A stretch of 34,170 bases of DNA from an uncultured beta proteobacterium (GTDB lineage Bacteria > Pseudomonadota > Gammaproteobacteria > Burkholderiales > Burkholderiaceae_C): the NCBI GenBank assembly GCA_903845345.1, contig CAIMXF010000099.1, positions 1 through 34,170 on the forward strand, in the 5' to 3' direction. Below, one piece after another: positions 17,080-25,039 of this stretch. Position numbers and translations under genes: made by a program. The notes below the pieces were generated by a model, which saw only the letters and a list, made by a program, of their open reading frames with translations, did not search any database and had not been told where the DNA came from. The number at the start of each line of letters is the position of its first letter. The first letter of the stretch is position 1.

Positions 17080-18762
17080 ATGCCGTCGTCTCGCACCTTC
17101 TTGCACGCCGGCGCCACGGATCGCCGCCAGCGCGGCAACGCCCTGGTCTTCGCGTTGCTGGGCCTGCTGATCTCCGCGCTCGGGGCAGCGGGTGTGATCG
17201 AGGGCAACCGCCTGCAGGCCAGGCACGAGGCGGGCAACGGCGAGGCGACGATCCTCGACAACCTGCGCGTCGCCGTCAACAACGCCATCTTCGATGGCCT
17301 CGGACCGATCCAGGACGGCGCCGCCTTCAGCAAGAACGGAGTGACGATCACGCCGATCGAGGTCGATGGCCAGCTCGTCTGGCAACCGCGGGTGCTGCAA
17401 TTGGCAGCCATGGGCTACCTGCCGGCGGGCTGGACGGCGACCACATCCACGCTGAACGACGCGCCCTACGCGATCGCCTTCAGCCGCGTCCCGGCCGGCT
17501 GCGTGGCGGCCGCGTGCAACATCGAGGGCCACGTCGTGCTGATGGGCCCGATCCACGAACGCACTGGCGGCAGCGACAGCGATGGTGCCGTGATCGGGCC
17601 GATCCTGGCGCGCATCGGCTCGGACTCGGGCGTCTCGTTGCCGATGGATCCCGCGCAGATCCAGGGATTCGGCAACACCTGGACGCTTGCCAATCCGGTG
17701 GCGGGCCAGCCCGCCGGCGTCGTCGCGGTGCGGGTGGGTACGGCGTCGTCGGCCTTCGGCCAGTTCGTCCGCATCGGCGATACCCGCGACCCCAACCTGC
17801 AGGGCAAGCTCAGCGTGGCCGGCGATACCTTGTTTGGCAACGGCGCGACCACCAGCGAATTCCGATCGGCGCTGCAGGTCGACGCGCAGCCCCTTGAACT
17901 GCGCGACGCGAGTGGCACCGCCTGCGTGCGGTTGCGACCGGACGGCGTGGTCGACATCCTGTGCAACGGGTCGTTGTCGGCGGCCACCGGCGTGTTCCAG
18001 GACACCTCGGGCAACGTCACGACGATCGCCGCAACCGGGCTGGTCACGAGCGGGAGCGTCGCCGCGGACGGCGGCCTGTCCACGAGCGCGATGACGGCGT
18101 TCGGTGCCTCCGATCCGCAGGCGCTGGTGGTCAAGGCCGGCGACCTGTTCGTGCGCAATCCCGCGGGCACTGCGTTGCTGCGCGTCGCGGCCAACGGCGA
18201 CGTCACGGCGGGCAACGATCTCGTGGCCACCGGCGCCGTGACGGCCCAGCGGCTCACGCTGTCGGCCACGGTCAACGAAGGCGACGCCTGCACCGCGGGC
18301 CAGGTGGCGATGATGACCACCGGCGGACTGGCCACGTGTCAGGGCACGACGTTTCGCGCCACCGCGCGCTACGCGAGCCTGGGCGCTGGGTGCGCGAGCC
18401 CGGGACTGCTGGCCGTCGACGCCGCGACGGCCGATGCGTTGATCTGTCGCGGCGGCTACTACGCCAGCCAGTCCGGACTGACCTCGTCACGCGTCTACAT
18501 GGCCGGCTTCGCCGTGCACCATGGCGACTTCATCGCCGTCGCCACGGCGCTGCCGAACGGCTGCCCCGCGACGGCCAGTCCGGCTGCGCCACAGGCCACG
18601 ATCTTCCTGCTGCCCCAGACGGACGCCGAGACCGTCGGCAACCCCGTGCTGAACCGCAATGCGACCTGGACGGGACAGGGATGGTCCATCTCGCTGACGG
18701 ACGGCACCGGTGCGGCGACGACCAGCGATGTCGTGGCGGAGGTGTACTGCCTGTACCCGTGA
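17080..18762 (+). CDS. pilV: PilV-type minor tip prepilin/adhesin
   Basis: 560 aa. Same prepilin block as PilS (RRQRG then NALVFALLGLLISALGAAG; cut after G19). The N-terminal third resembles the constant region of shufflon PilV proteins. The rest is Ala/Gly/Thr-rich with short repeated modules (LFVRNPAGTALLRVAANGDV, and a similar ACVRLRPDGVVDILCNG) and a C-terminal Cys-containing domain that would act as a receptor-binding tip. In R64 alternative C-termini are switched by Rci recombinase. Here there is one C-terminus, with no rci gene or inverted gene segments downstream. It begins 7 bases after the pilS stop and is the last gene of the operon; repeat tracts follow. Confidence 0.88.
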   Translation: MPSSRTFLHAGATDRRQRGNALVFALLGLLISALGAAGVIEGNRLQARHEAGNGEATILDNLRVAVNNAIFDGLGPIQDGAAFSKNGVTITPIEVDGQLVWQPRVLQLAAMGYLPAGWTATTSTLNDAPYAIAFSRVPAGCVAAACNIEGHVVLMGPIHERTGGSDSDGAVIGPILARIGSDSGVSLPMDPAQIQGFGNTWTLANPVAGQPAGVVAVRVGTASSAFGQFVRIGDTRDPNLQGKLSVAGDTLFGNGATTSEFRSALQVDAQPLELRDASGTACVRLRPDGVVDILCNGSLSAATGVFQDTSGNVTTIAATGLVTSGSVAADGGLSTSAMTAFGASDPQALVVKAGDLFVRNPAGTALLRVAANGDVTAGNDLVATGAVTAQRLTLSATVNEGDACTAGQVAMMTTGGLATCQGTTFRATARYASLGAGCASPGLLAVDAATADALICRGGYYASQSGLTSSRVYMAGFAVHHGDFIAVATALPNGCPATASPAAPQATIFLLPQTDAETVGNPVLNRNATWTGQGWSISLTDGTGAATTSDVVAEVYCLYP

Positions 18763-18820
18763 ACCGCGTCGAGCCAGCGAGTCGCGGCATCTCGTCGCAC
18801 CCGCACGCCCCACGCCCCAC

Positions 18821-18898
18821 GCCGAAGCCGAAGCCGAAGCCGAAGCCGAAGCCGAAGCCGAAGCCGCAGCCGCAGCCGCAGCCGCAGCCGCAGCCGCC
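18821..18898. repeat. Hexanucleotide array: (GCCGAA)7 (GCCGCA)5 GCCGCC
   Basis: Thirteen uninterrupted 6-base units starting 59 bases after the pilV stop. The unit changes once, from GAA to GCA, consistent with slippage expansion of two variants. It is open in several frames (Pro-Lys or Glu-Ala dipeptides), but no start or ribosome binding site supports a gene. Confidence 0.97.
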
Positions 18899-18954
18899 AC
18901 AGGAGTCTGAGCGGCATGGCCCATGTCCTATGCCGCAGGCCGAACCTAGCGCTT

Positions 18955-19115
18955 CACGCCTCACGCCTTACGCGTCACAAGCCACGAACCACGAGCCACG
19001 AGCCACGAACCACGAACCACAAGTCACAAGTCACAAGTCACAAGTCACAAGTCACAAGTCACAAGTCACAAGTCACAAGTCACGCGTTGCAAATTGCATA
19101 TTGCACGTTGGACGC
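18955..19115. repeat. Heptanucleotide array, core (AAGTCAC)9 with degenerate flanks
   Basis: The core 19021-19083 is nine perfect 7-base units. In the same phase to the left are CACGCCT, TACGCGT, CACAAGC, CACGAAC and CACGAGC units back to 18955. To the right TGCAAAT, TGCATAT, TGCACGT and TGGACGC keep the 7-base period to about 19115. The unit consensus is CACRARY. The same family occurs at 31922-32061. Confidence 0.95.
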
Positions 19116-19274
19116 GCATGTCGCGACGCGAGCGCAAGCGCGAGCGCTTATCGCGTTTGCTGGCTTCGCGGCCGCGCGTCGAGAAAGGCCAGCGGCGCTG
19201 GCGTGGCACGACCTCGTCGCCGATGGTCGGCAGTGGGTTGCAGCCGCGGTTCGACGGAGCGAGTGCTTGGCGAT

Positions 19275-19878
19275 TCAGTCGCGAGGGGTGCGTTGCAGCG
19301 TCTCGCGAACGAACTCGGCCTTGGCGTCGGTATAGGCCTCCCGATCTGCCCGGTGCTTCACGGCCAGTTCGGTCTTGAGCTTCGCATAGCAATCGGCCAG
19401 GGCAGGATCGCGTTGCAAGGCATCGCGAAACGCGAGGCGGTCGTGCCACGGTTTCCCACCGAGAACGACGATGTGCAGGTGATGCGTGCGGCGCCCGTCG
19501 CGCCATCGCATGAGCCATTTGCGGTCGGCCCGCGTCGCGTTGAACTCGCGGGAGGTCGCATAGCCGTGCGCACAGAGCCGGTCGATCAGGACGTCCACGC
19601 CTTCCAGCGATTCGACGGCGGCCATGCGGTCGATGACGGGCTTCGCGACGAGACCGGGCACCGCCGTGCTGCCGATGTGTTCGATCGCGAGGAAGCTGCC
19701 CGGCAGAAGCGCCTGCAGCCGTGCCCGCTCCCGCTCGAAGGCCTGGGCCCCAGCCAGGATCGTGCGCGTCCAGCGCAACATCTTCGTTGATGGCCGCCGC
19801 AAGCGATCGAACCTCGCTCGTGGTGAGGACCTCCGATTCGCAGCGACCGCTCGCGCGACCGTCGGTGTGAGAGCTCAT
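19275..19878 (-). pseudogene. GrpB-family nucleotidyltransferase-like gene with one-base frameshift
   Basis: The C-terminal frame (up to codon AAFERERARLQALL) has the GrpB hallmark LAIEHIGSTAVPGLVAKPVID and WHDRLAFRDALQRDP. The expected N-terminus lies in another frame: ATG 19878, then RSLAAAINEDVALDAHDPGW. Removing one base from the GGGCCCC run at 19745-19751 joins them as DPGW-GQ-AFERERARL, exactly the family pattern D-P-x-W-x-x-x-F-E, and gives 200 aa. The family resembles minimal nucleotidyltransferases; its cellular role is poorly known. Either an assembly indel or a recent frameshift. Confidence 0.82.
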
Positions 19879-19915
19879 GGCGTGAACGATAGCGCATGCG
19901 GCGCGCTCGACGCGC

Positions 19916-20410
19916 TCACTGTTCTGCTGAGCCAGACCGATCGCCGCGAGATCCGATCATCTGCCCACGGTGCTCACGATCTCGCCGATATCGGCGGCGG
20001 CGCGCACTCGGCAGCTTCTCTTGCCATTCGCCCGCGAGGCGATCCAATGCTTCCAGCACATGGGAGTCGGGCTCGACGGTCTCGACCATGACACGGATCG
20101 CCACGAGAAGTTGCAGAACGAGCGTCGGGCTGCCGACGATGGTTGCGCGCAACTGCTCGATGGTGGCCAGTTGTTCGACCGTGGACAGGGCCGCGAACGG
20201 CTTGCTCCAACCAGCCATCCACCGAGTGATGATTCGCTCGAAGGTGGCGAGTTGCTGATGTCTGCGATGTCGGGCCCAGGCCCAGCCGACGGTCAACCGC
20301 AGCGTGCCGATGGCGAGCGTGGTCGCTGCACAGGCCGCCACTGGCCAGTCTCCTCGAAGGAGGCCGGCGACGATGTAGTCGAGCACGTCGCGCCAGGTTG
20401 GATCTTGCAT
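19916..20410 (-). CDS. Hypothetical protein, possibly membrane-anchored
   Basis: 164 aa, not recognised. ATG 20410 (MQDPTWRDVLDYIVAG) is followed by a moderately hydrophobic segment around residues 18-42 (GDWPVAACAATTLAIGTLRL) that could be a membrane anchor, then a helical cytoplasmic region and an Arg-rich tail. Codon use is GC-rich at third positions for most of its length but weaker at the end, so the true stop may differ if a frameshift is present. It lies 75 bases after the PilT-like ATPase gene on the same strand and could be co-transcribed with it. I assign no function. Confidence 0.5.
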   Translation of the reverse strand: MQDPTWRDVLDYIVAGLLRGDWPVAACAATTLAIGTLRLTVGWAWARHRRHQQLATFERIITRWMAGWSKPFAALSTVEQLATIEQLRATIVGSPTLVLQLLVAIRVMVETVEPDSHVLEALDRLAGEWQEKLPSARRRRYRRDREHRGQMIGSRGDRSGSAEQ

Positions 20411-20485
20411 CGCAGGCGCCTTGGCAGCGCGTCAGCTGCAATGACGCGATGGTACCTCGTCGCTCGACGCCGTTCGCGCGCCGGA

Positions 20486-21721
20486 TCAGCGACTGATCGG
20501 CATCGGCCCCGCGGCCGCCAGCTTTCTTTTCAGCGTCGGGATGTCCGATGTTTCCCGCATCGCCTCGCTGGCCTCGATCTCGCCGCGTCGCACGAGTTCG
20601 ACCAGCCGGTTGTTCATCGGCACCCATTCGCTCGCGCCGAGACGGCTGTCCTCGCGGATCGCGCTCTCGAGGCCGATCCAGTCCCCGCGTTCAATGAACT
20701 GCGTGACCTTGCCGGTGTTGAAGAGGACGTCGGCGGCCATCAGGTAGCGCTTGCCGTCCTTGGACGGGACGAGCGCCTGGCGCACCACCGCGATCAGGTT
20801 GCCGGCCAGCACCGAGCGCATCACGTCGGCGCTGGTGCCGGTGTACGACAGGATCTTGCGCATGGTGCCGGTGACGGACTTGCCGTGCGTCGTCGCGATC
20901 ATCAGCGAGCCCGATTCGCCGCCCTGGATCGCCTGCTCGGCGGTCTCGGCGTCGCGAATCTCGGAAGTGAGCAGCACGTCGGGACTCATGCGCAAGGCCT
21001 CGCGCATGCCGTCGGCGAAGCTGAGCACGTCGTAGCCGACCTCGCGTTGCGTCACGATGGACTTGCGCGGCGCGATCTTCTTCTCGACCGGATCCTCGAT
21101 CGTCAGGATGTGCCCGGAGTGCTGGGCGTTGTGCCAGTCGAGGATGGACATGGCCGTCTCGCTCTTGCCCGAGCCGGTGGGGCCGGTGATGACGATGAAG
21201 CCACTGGTGGATTCGGTGAGTGTCGAGACGAGGTTGTGCGGCAGGCTGAGGCTGGTCAGCGCGGCGATGTCCGGCGGCGTGATGCGCATCACCAGCGCCA
21301 GCTCGCCGGTGCCGTGCATGAACAGGCTGTAGCGCAGCGAGTGGCCGCCGCGGCCGTCGAGCCGGATGTTGACCGAGCGCTGGCGCGCCAGCACGGGCTT
21401 GATGCGGGTGTCCCAGTAGTCCTGCACCGACTGCTGGTGGCCGCGGTCGTCGCGGTGGTGGCGCGACGCGCCGTCGACGTAGCCGGCGAGGTAGGTGACG
21501 ATGTGCTCGCGCGTGACGACGAAGGGCGGGATGGCCGAGAACAGCTGGTGCAGCGGCAGCGTGCCGCGCGCGGACTTGGCGCGGATGACCTGGCCCTCGT
21601 GGATCATGATGTCGGTCATCGACGGCGCGAACATCAGCGCATGCTTGACGGCGGCGCCGATGCCGTGTTGCTTGTCGGACGGCAGTTGCAGTGTCTGCTG
21701 GAGCGTGGGGATGTCGGTCAT
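20486..21721 (-). CDS. PilT/DotB-like secretion or pilus-retraction ATPase
   Basis: 411 aa cytoplasmic hexameric ATPase. Walker A is GPTGSGKS (residues 180-187), the Asp box is LTIEDPVEKK, the Walker B region VLLTSEIRDAETAEQAIQGG, and the His box LMIATTHGKS. The N-terminal part (residues 20-130) carries a PAS-like N-domain as in TraJ, DotB and PilT proteins. Next to a type IVb pilus operon it most likely retracts or regulates the pilus, or resembles TraJ/DotB of IncI and Dot/Icm machines. The ATG at 21721 (MTDIPTLQQT) lies 33 bases after the lytic transglycosylase stop, suggesting a two-gene unit divergent in orientation from pilL-V. Confidence 0.85.
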   Translation of the reverse strand: MTDIPTLQQTLQLPSDKQHGIGAAVKHALMFAPSMTDIMIHEGQVIRAKSARGTLPLHQLFSAIPPFVVTREHIVTYLAGYVDGASRHHRDDRGHQQSVQDYWDTRIKPVLARQRSVNIRLDGRGGHSLRYSLFMHGTGELALVMRITPPDIAALTSLSLPHNLVSTLTESTSGFIVITGPTGSGKSETAMSILDWHNAQHSGHILTIEDPVEKKIAPRKSIVTQREVGYDVLSFADGMREALRMSPDVLLTSEIRDAETAEQAIQGGESGSLMIATTHGKSVTGTMRKILSYTGTSADVMRSVLAGNLIAVVRQALVPSKDGKRYLMAADVLFNTGKVTQFIERGDWIGLESAIREDSRLGASEWVPMNNRLVELVRRGEIEASEAMRETSDIPTLKRKLAAAGPMPISR

Positions 21722-21754
21722 GGCGGCCTGGGGTGGGTGGGGGCGGAAGCGCGC

Positions 21755-22366
21755 TCAGCGCGCGGGCGGCAGGTAGGCGAGTTCGCCGAAGGTCGCGTGG
21801 CTGTCGGCGGCGACGGACGGATTGGCGGACGCGGGAGGGTGCGGCGACGCGGGCCTTGGTGCCGGCGGCGGCCGCCCCGGCGCGGGCGCACGTTCGGCCG
21901 GGAAGGGCAGGGCGCCGGCAGGCATCCGCTGCCAGCGCATCAGGATCGCCGCGATCTGGTTCGCGTACCAGGCGGCGCGCGCCGGCGTGCGTGAGTGATA
22001 GCTCCCGACGGCCTGCCAGCTGTCGCCGAGCAGGTCGATCTGGCGGCGGTAGTGCCAGGCCGCGACCTCGGCGCACACGCAGCCGTCTCCCAGCGCCGCG
22101 CGGTCGATGCCGTAGCGGGTCAGCTCGGGCAGGTGGATGCTGTTGATCTGGAATGCGCCCATGTCGACGCTGCCGTCGGCATTGCGGCCCAGCGCCGCGG
22201 GCTGAAGCCGGCTTTCCTGCCAGCCGATGGCCCGAAGCACGTCGGCATTGACCTGGTGGCGCGCCGCGGCATCGGTGATGCAGTCGGCGCGGACGGGGAG
22301 CGCGGCCGTCGTGACGACGACCGCGAGAGCGGCCAGGCAAAGGCGATGAGCAGGAAACGTCGGCAT
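21755..22366 (-). CDS. Pilus-associated lytic transglycosylase (SLT/VirB1/IpgF type)
   Basis: 203 aa, exported (signal peptide to about residue 28). The SLT domain is clear: VLRAIGWQESRLQPAALGRN with catalytic Glu at residue 51, then DMGAFQINSIHLPEL and SYHSRTPARAAWYANQIA. Cys residues (DCITD and DGCVCAEVAAWHY) suit a periplasmic fold. It corresponds to the role of PilT in R64 (a different protein from the retraction ATPase called PilT elsewhere): opening peptidoglycan for the pilus. The C-terminal 50 residues are Pro/Ala-rich and non-catalytic. Confidence 0.88.
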   Translation of the reverse strand: MPTFPAHRLCLAALAVVVTTAALPVRADCITDAAARHQVNADVLRAIGWQESRLQPAALGRNADGSVDMGAFQINSIHLPELTRYGIDRAALGDGCVCAEVAAWHYRRQIDLLGDSWQAVGSYHSRTPARAAWYANQIAAILMRWQRMPAGALPFPAERAPAPGRPPPAPRPASPHPPASANPSVAADSHATFGELAYLPPAR

Positions 22367-22506
22367 GGTTCGGGGACAGCGTCACCGGAGGAACACACCG
22401 ATCGATTCTGGTCGGCGCGGCGAAATCTGCGCGGCGCCAAAGGCCGCATTTCGGCCCGTTCGGCGCTCGGCAGGCAGTTGCCGCGGCGCGTCGGTTCGTC
22501 AGGGGC

Positions 22507-22701
22507 TCAGCGACGGTGTCCCAGCGCGCGTGCCGGCAGGAACAGCAGCGCCGTCAGCAGCGCGAACACCGCGCTCACGCTGATGCCCACGAGCCGGAAC
22601 GGCAGCGACAGCAGCCAGACGATCGGATACAGCACCAGCGCCAGCAGGGCCAGCGGCCAGCAGAAGACGAACAGCAGGCACCAGAGCAGGAACGTGAACA
22701 T
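22507..22701 (-). CDS. Small hydrophobic membrane protein, unknown function
   Basis: 64 aa, almost entirely hydrophobic, with two predicted membrane helices (TFLLWCLLFVFCWPLALLAL and GISVSAVFALLTALLFLPAR) separated by a short LPFRLV turn. ATG 22701 is preceded by a weak GAGA. Proteins of this pattern are common conserved hypotheticals in gamma/beta proteobacteria. It is 136 bases from the transglycosylase gene and need not belong to it. Confidence 0.7.
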   Translation of the reverse strand: MFTFLLWCLLFVFCWPLALLALVLYPIVWLLSLPFRLVGISVSAVFALLTALLFLPARALGHRR

Positions 22702-23163
22702 GTCGGATTCTCGAATGACGGGGCCGTCCGGCCTCCGATGCCGCCACGATGCGACGGCGCCCGCTTCGCGTCAATCCTGCCCCGACGAACCGGCGCGAAT
22801 CGCCGACAGGCTGCAGCGGGCGCCGACGCGCTGGTGCATCACCGCGAGGCCTGCCGGTCGAGCTTGCGCGCGAGGGTCTTCGCCGCCGCCAGTCGCCAGC
22901 TTGCCAGCAGCGCGTTCTCGACGTTGCGCCCCTCGACGGCCGGCGCATCGGGGCGGAGGCCGAATCCGCCGTGGCGCGCGCTGAAGCCGGGCAGGACGAA
23001 GCGTTCGGGATGACGGCGCGCGGTCGACGTTCTCGCCCGGCGCCGAGCGGCACGGCACGGGAGCGGATGGGGATGGGCGACCCGTCTGGTCGGATGGCGC
23101 GACGCAGCGGATGCGAAGCTCGCGCAGAATGGCGCATCGTCCCACTGCCGACCGGCCGCCATC
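22702..23163. other. 462-bp stretch without a supported gene
   Basis: Between the small membrane protein and the thioesterase. A minus-strand frame ending at 22839 has strongly coding-like codon use over about 60 codons (ERFVLPGFSARHGGFGLRPD then ENALLASWRLAAAKTLARKL) but has no start codon in its coding-like part and no recognised family. It could be the 3' end of another frameshifted small gene. The rest probably includes the thioesterase promoter. Confidence 0.4.
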
Positions 23164-23586
23164 ATGACCGTCCTTTCCGTCACCGAACTGAATCGCATGG
23201 GCGTCGATTGCCTGCCCGGGCACCTGGGGGTGGCGATCACGCATGCGGACAACGTCGAAGTGCGTGCCGAGGTGCCCGTCTCGATGAAGCTGATGGCGCC
23301 CAACGGCTACTTGCATGCGGGCAGCGTCGTGACCCTGGCCGACACGTCTTGCGGCTACGCCTGCATCTTCAACCTGCCCGAGGGCGCGACCGGCTTCACG
23401 ACGATCGAGCTGAAATCCAATTTCCTCGGCACCGCGCGCGAGGGCACGCTCGATTGCGTGGCCACCGCGCAGCACCGCGGCCGCACCACGCAGGTGTGGG
23501 ACGCGGTGGTCACGCATCGCGAGACGGGCAGGACGATCGCGCTGTTTCGCTGCACGCAGATGATCCTGTGGCCGCAGTCGGCATGA
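23164..23586 (+). CDS. PaaI-family hotdog thioesterase
   Basis: 140 aa. Hydrolyses acyl-CoA thioesters, substrate unknown. The hotdog core is visible as NGYLHAGSVVTLADTSCGYA (residues 47-66; HAG where many relatives have HGG), followed by GFTTIELKSNFLGTAREG and the final strand GRTIALFRCTQMIL. Length is normal. ATG 23164 fits the family start (MTVLSVTELNRMG). A NIPSNAP-like frame begins 15 bases after its stop, so the two are probably one transcript. Confidence 0.88.
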   Translation: MTVLSVTELNRMGVDCLPGHLGVAITHADNVEVRAEVPVSMKLMAPNGYLHAGSVVTLADTSCGYACIFNLPEGATGFTTIELKSNFLGTAREGTLDCVATAQHRGRTTQVWDAVVTHRETGRTIALFRCTQMILWPQSA

Positions 23587-23600
23587 CCGGAGCCCCGCCC

Positions 23601-23977
23601 ATGAGCGCGTCGAATGCCCAGGCGCGCCGGCTCGACGAGATCCGCGCCTGTCGCCTCGAGCCGCGCACACGCGCCGATTTCCATGAGGTCGTGACGCCCA
23701 AGGCATTGCCGATGGTGCGCGCCTGGGCAGGGACGTGGTGAGGCACGGCATCGTGCCCAACGACGACGACGGCTATTGCCTGCTGCGCTCGTTCGGGAGC
23801 CTTGCCGAGCTGAGGGCGCAGGAGGCCGATTTCTACGGCGCGGCGCCGTGGCGCGACGGGCCGCGCGAGGCGCTGGTGTCGTGGAGGGACACCTGCGGGG
23901 ACACGCTGCTGCGGCTGGGCCCGGCAGCGATCGCCGACCTGCGTGCCCGCAACGTGCCACCGCCGATGGGCGCCTGA
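23601..23977 (+). pseudogene. NIPSNAP-family protein with one-base frameshift
   Basis: ATG 23601 has GGAG at 23589-23592. The first frame reads RRLDEIRACRLEPRTRADFH...ALPMVRAW and stops early at 23739-23741. The next frame continues VVRHGIVPNDDDGYCLLRSF, then AEADFYGAAPWRDGPREAL-like sequence to the TGA at 23975-23977. Adding one G to the GGG at 23725-23727 joins them as RAWGRDVVRHG and gives 125 aa with the typical NIPSNAP pattern (I-R-x-x-R-L-x-P-x-T-R...F-H...A-L-P...Y-L-I-R-x-F...F-Y-x-x-x-x-W-R-x-G-P-R). Function of the family is uncertain. Confidence 0.8.
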
Positions 23978-24086
23978 AGCCGGGCGGGTCGCCTGGCGTG
24001 TGCGAGACGCCGGTGCACGCGAGCATGCGGGCATGCGGGCATGCGGGCGCCTGCCGGCGCGCGTCCGCGCGCGCGGTGCGACGGCC

Positions 24087-24266
24087 TCAGGCCGCGGGCG
24101 CTTCGCCTTCCGGCGTGCCGGCCGCGGGCGACTGCTCCTGCGCCGTCGTGTCGTTCGAGCTGCCGCCGCCGCCACCCGACGACTTCTTGTGCGCTTTCTC
24201 TTCCTTCTTCTTTTTCTTCTCGAGTTCGCGCTGGCGCTTCTCGTACGAATAGTTTGGCTTCGCCAT
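24087..24266 (-). CDS. Short Lys/Glu-rich hypothetical protein
   Basis: 59 aa. MAKPNYSYEKRQRELEKKKK followed by another Lys/Glu stretch, a Gly5 linker and an acidic Ala/Pro tail. The initial charged helix is a frequent feature of a conserved small-protein family in proteobacteria whose role is unknown. It has a very good ribosome binding site (AAAGGAAAC just before ATG 24266). A lower-GC Lys-codon run makes it stand out from its surroundings. Confidence 0.75.
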   Translation of the reverse strand: MAKPNYSYEKRQRELEKKKKKEEKAHKKSSGGGGGSSNDTTAQEQSPAAGTPEGEAPAA

Positions 24267-24376
24267 TGTTTCCTTTCAGTGGATGCCCACACGATACCCG
24301 ATCGAGCGCGGGCTACGGGCACTTCATGGGCAAAGTGCGCCCGGCGGACGTCAAACAGACGCGTTAAAGGCCCGGT

Positions 24377-24615
24377 TCAGCCGGGGCGAACCGCGGTCGT
24401 GGTTCGCAAGCCACGTGCGGGATCGGGGGAGCCAGGGTCGCACCTGCGGCAGGGGAGCACCGGCCCAGGACGCCGGCACGGCCGTCGGGCTTCTGCGTCC
24501 AGGGCCGGTTGGCCCAGGGCGGATCGTGGCGCACGTGCGGGAAGTGGCCGCGGGCGAGTTCGGCCACCCGGCCGCCGTCTTCGTCGAGGTGCAAGCCGAC
24601 GATGGGACGATCCAT
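24377..24615 (-). pseudogene. DUF3565 protein with one-base frameshift
   Basis: ATG 24615 reads MDRPIVGLHLDEDGGRVAEL, then RGHFPHVRHDPPWANRPW, the conserved core of DUF3565 (G-H...H-V-R-H-x-P-P...N-R-P-W). The family ends with a C-x-x-C motif, which appears only in another frame: GPVLPCRRCDPGSPDPARG, ending at TGA 24377-24379. One extra C in the CCC at 24464-24466 (plus strand) would join the two into a 79-aa protein. As given, the first frame runs on to 24364 without the C-x-x-C. It begins 6 bases after the VOC gene stop. Confidence 0.75.
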
Positions 24616-24621
24616 CGGCGA

Positions 24622-25002
24622 TCAGGCCGGGGGCGGCTGCGAGATCGACAGCGTGTTGCCGTCGGGGTCGTGGAACCAGGCCACGCGCGAGCCGTCGGGT
24701 GTGGCCCAGATGCCGTCGGCGTCCAGCGGCAGGCCCGGGAAGCGCGCCATCGCCACGCCGCGGGCGGCCAGCGCGCGCACGCTGGCGGTGACGTCGTCCA
24801 CCTCCCAGCCGAGCGCCGTGTACGGATGCGGCGCGACGGTCTCCACGCGTTGCACGCGCAGCTGCGTGCCGTTGGCGTCGAAGACGAGCGCGTAGCCGCC
24901 GTCCTCGATCAACGCGAGGCCCAGGGCGTCGCGGTAGAACGCGCGGGCACGATCGGCGTCGGCCGTGGCGACGAAGCAGACGAGACGGGACGTGGTCAGC
25001 AT
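24622..25002 (-). CDS. VOC-family (glyoxalase/bleomycin-resistance-like) protein
   Basis: 126 aa. One vicinal-oxygen-chelate domain made of two beta-alpha-beta-beta-beta modules: LVCFVATADADRARAFYRDA and LGLALIEDGGYALVFDANGT, then YTALGWEVDDVTASVRALAA and VAWFHDPDGNTLSISQPPP (conserved D-P-D-G-N). The function is not predictable at this level. ATG 25002 (MLTTSRLV) follows a good CGAGGAG ribosome binding site. The frame is open further upstream, but that part is not family-like. Confidence 0.87.
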   Translation of the reverse strand: MLTTSRLVCFVATADADRARAFYRDALGLALIEDGGYALVFDANGTQLRVQRVETVAPHPYTALGWEVDDVTASVRALAARGVAMARFPGLPLDADGIWATPDGSRVAWFHDPDGNTLSISQPPPA

Positions 25003-25039
25003 GGCGAGCTCCTCGAGCGACGGGCCGCGGCCCGGATGG

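Larger units (their letters stand above)
18763..19274. other. Gene-free repeat region between pilV and grpB-like gene
   Basis: 512 bases with no convincing gene on either strand. It holds the hexamer and heptamer arrays described separately. Between 19116 and 19274 I see nothing recognisable, and no shufflon segments or recombinase. The pilus operon and the grpB-like gene converge on this region, so it may also hold a terminator, but no clear intrinsic one is visible. Confidence 0.7.

Noticed and set aside
18821-19115. Possible CRISPR array
   Set aside because: The repeats are 6 and 7 bases long and contiguous, without spacers, and no cas genes are present.
19970-21994. Very long plus-strand open frame (674 aa)
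   Set aside because: It is antisense to the clear ATPase gene and parts of its neighbours, and shows no domain. GC-rich third positions of the real gene keep the opposite strand open.
24022-24050. Three direct copies of GCATGCGG
   Set aside because: Too short and local to support a function; probably slippage in GC-rich DNA.
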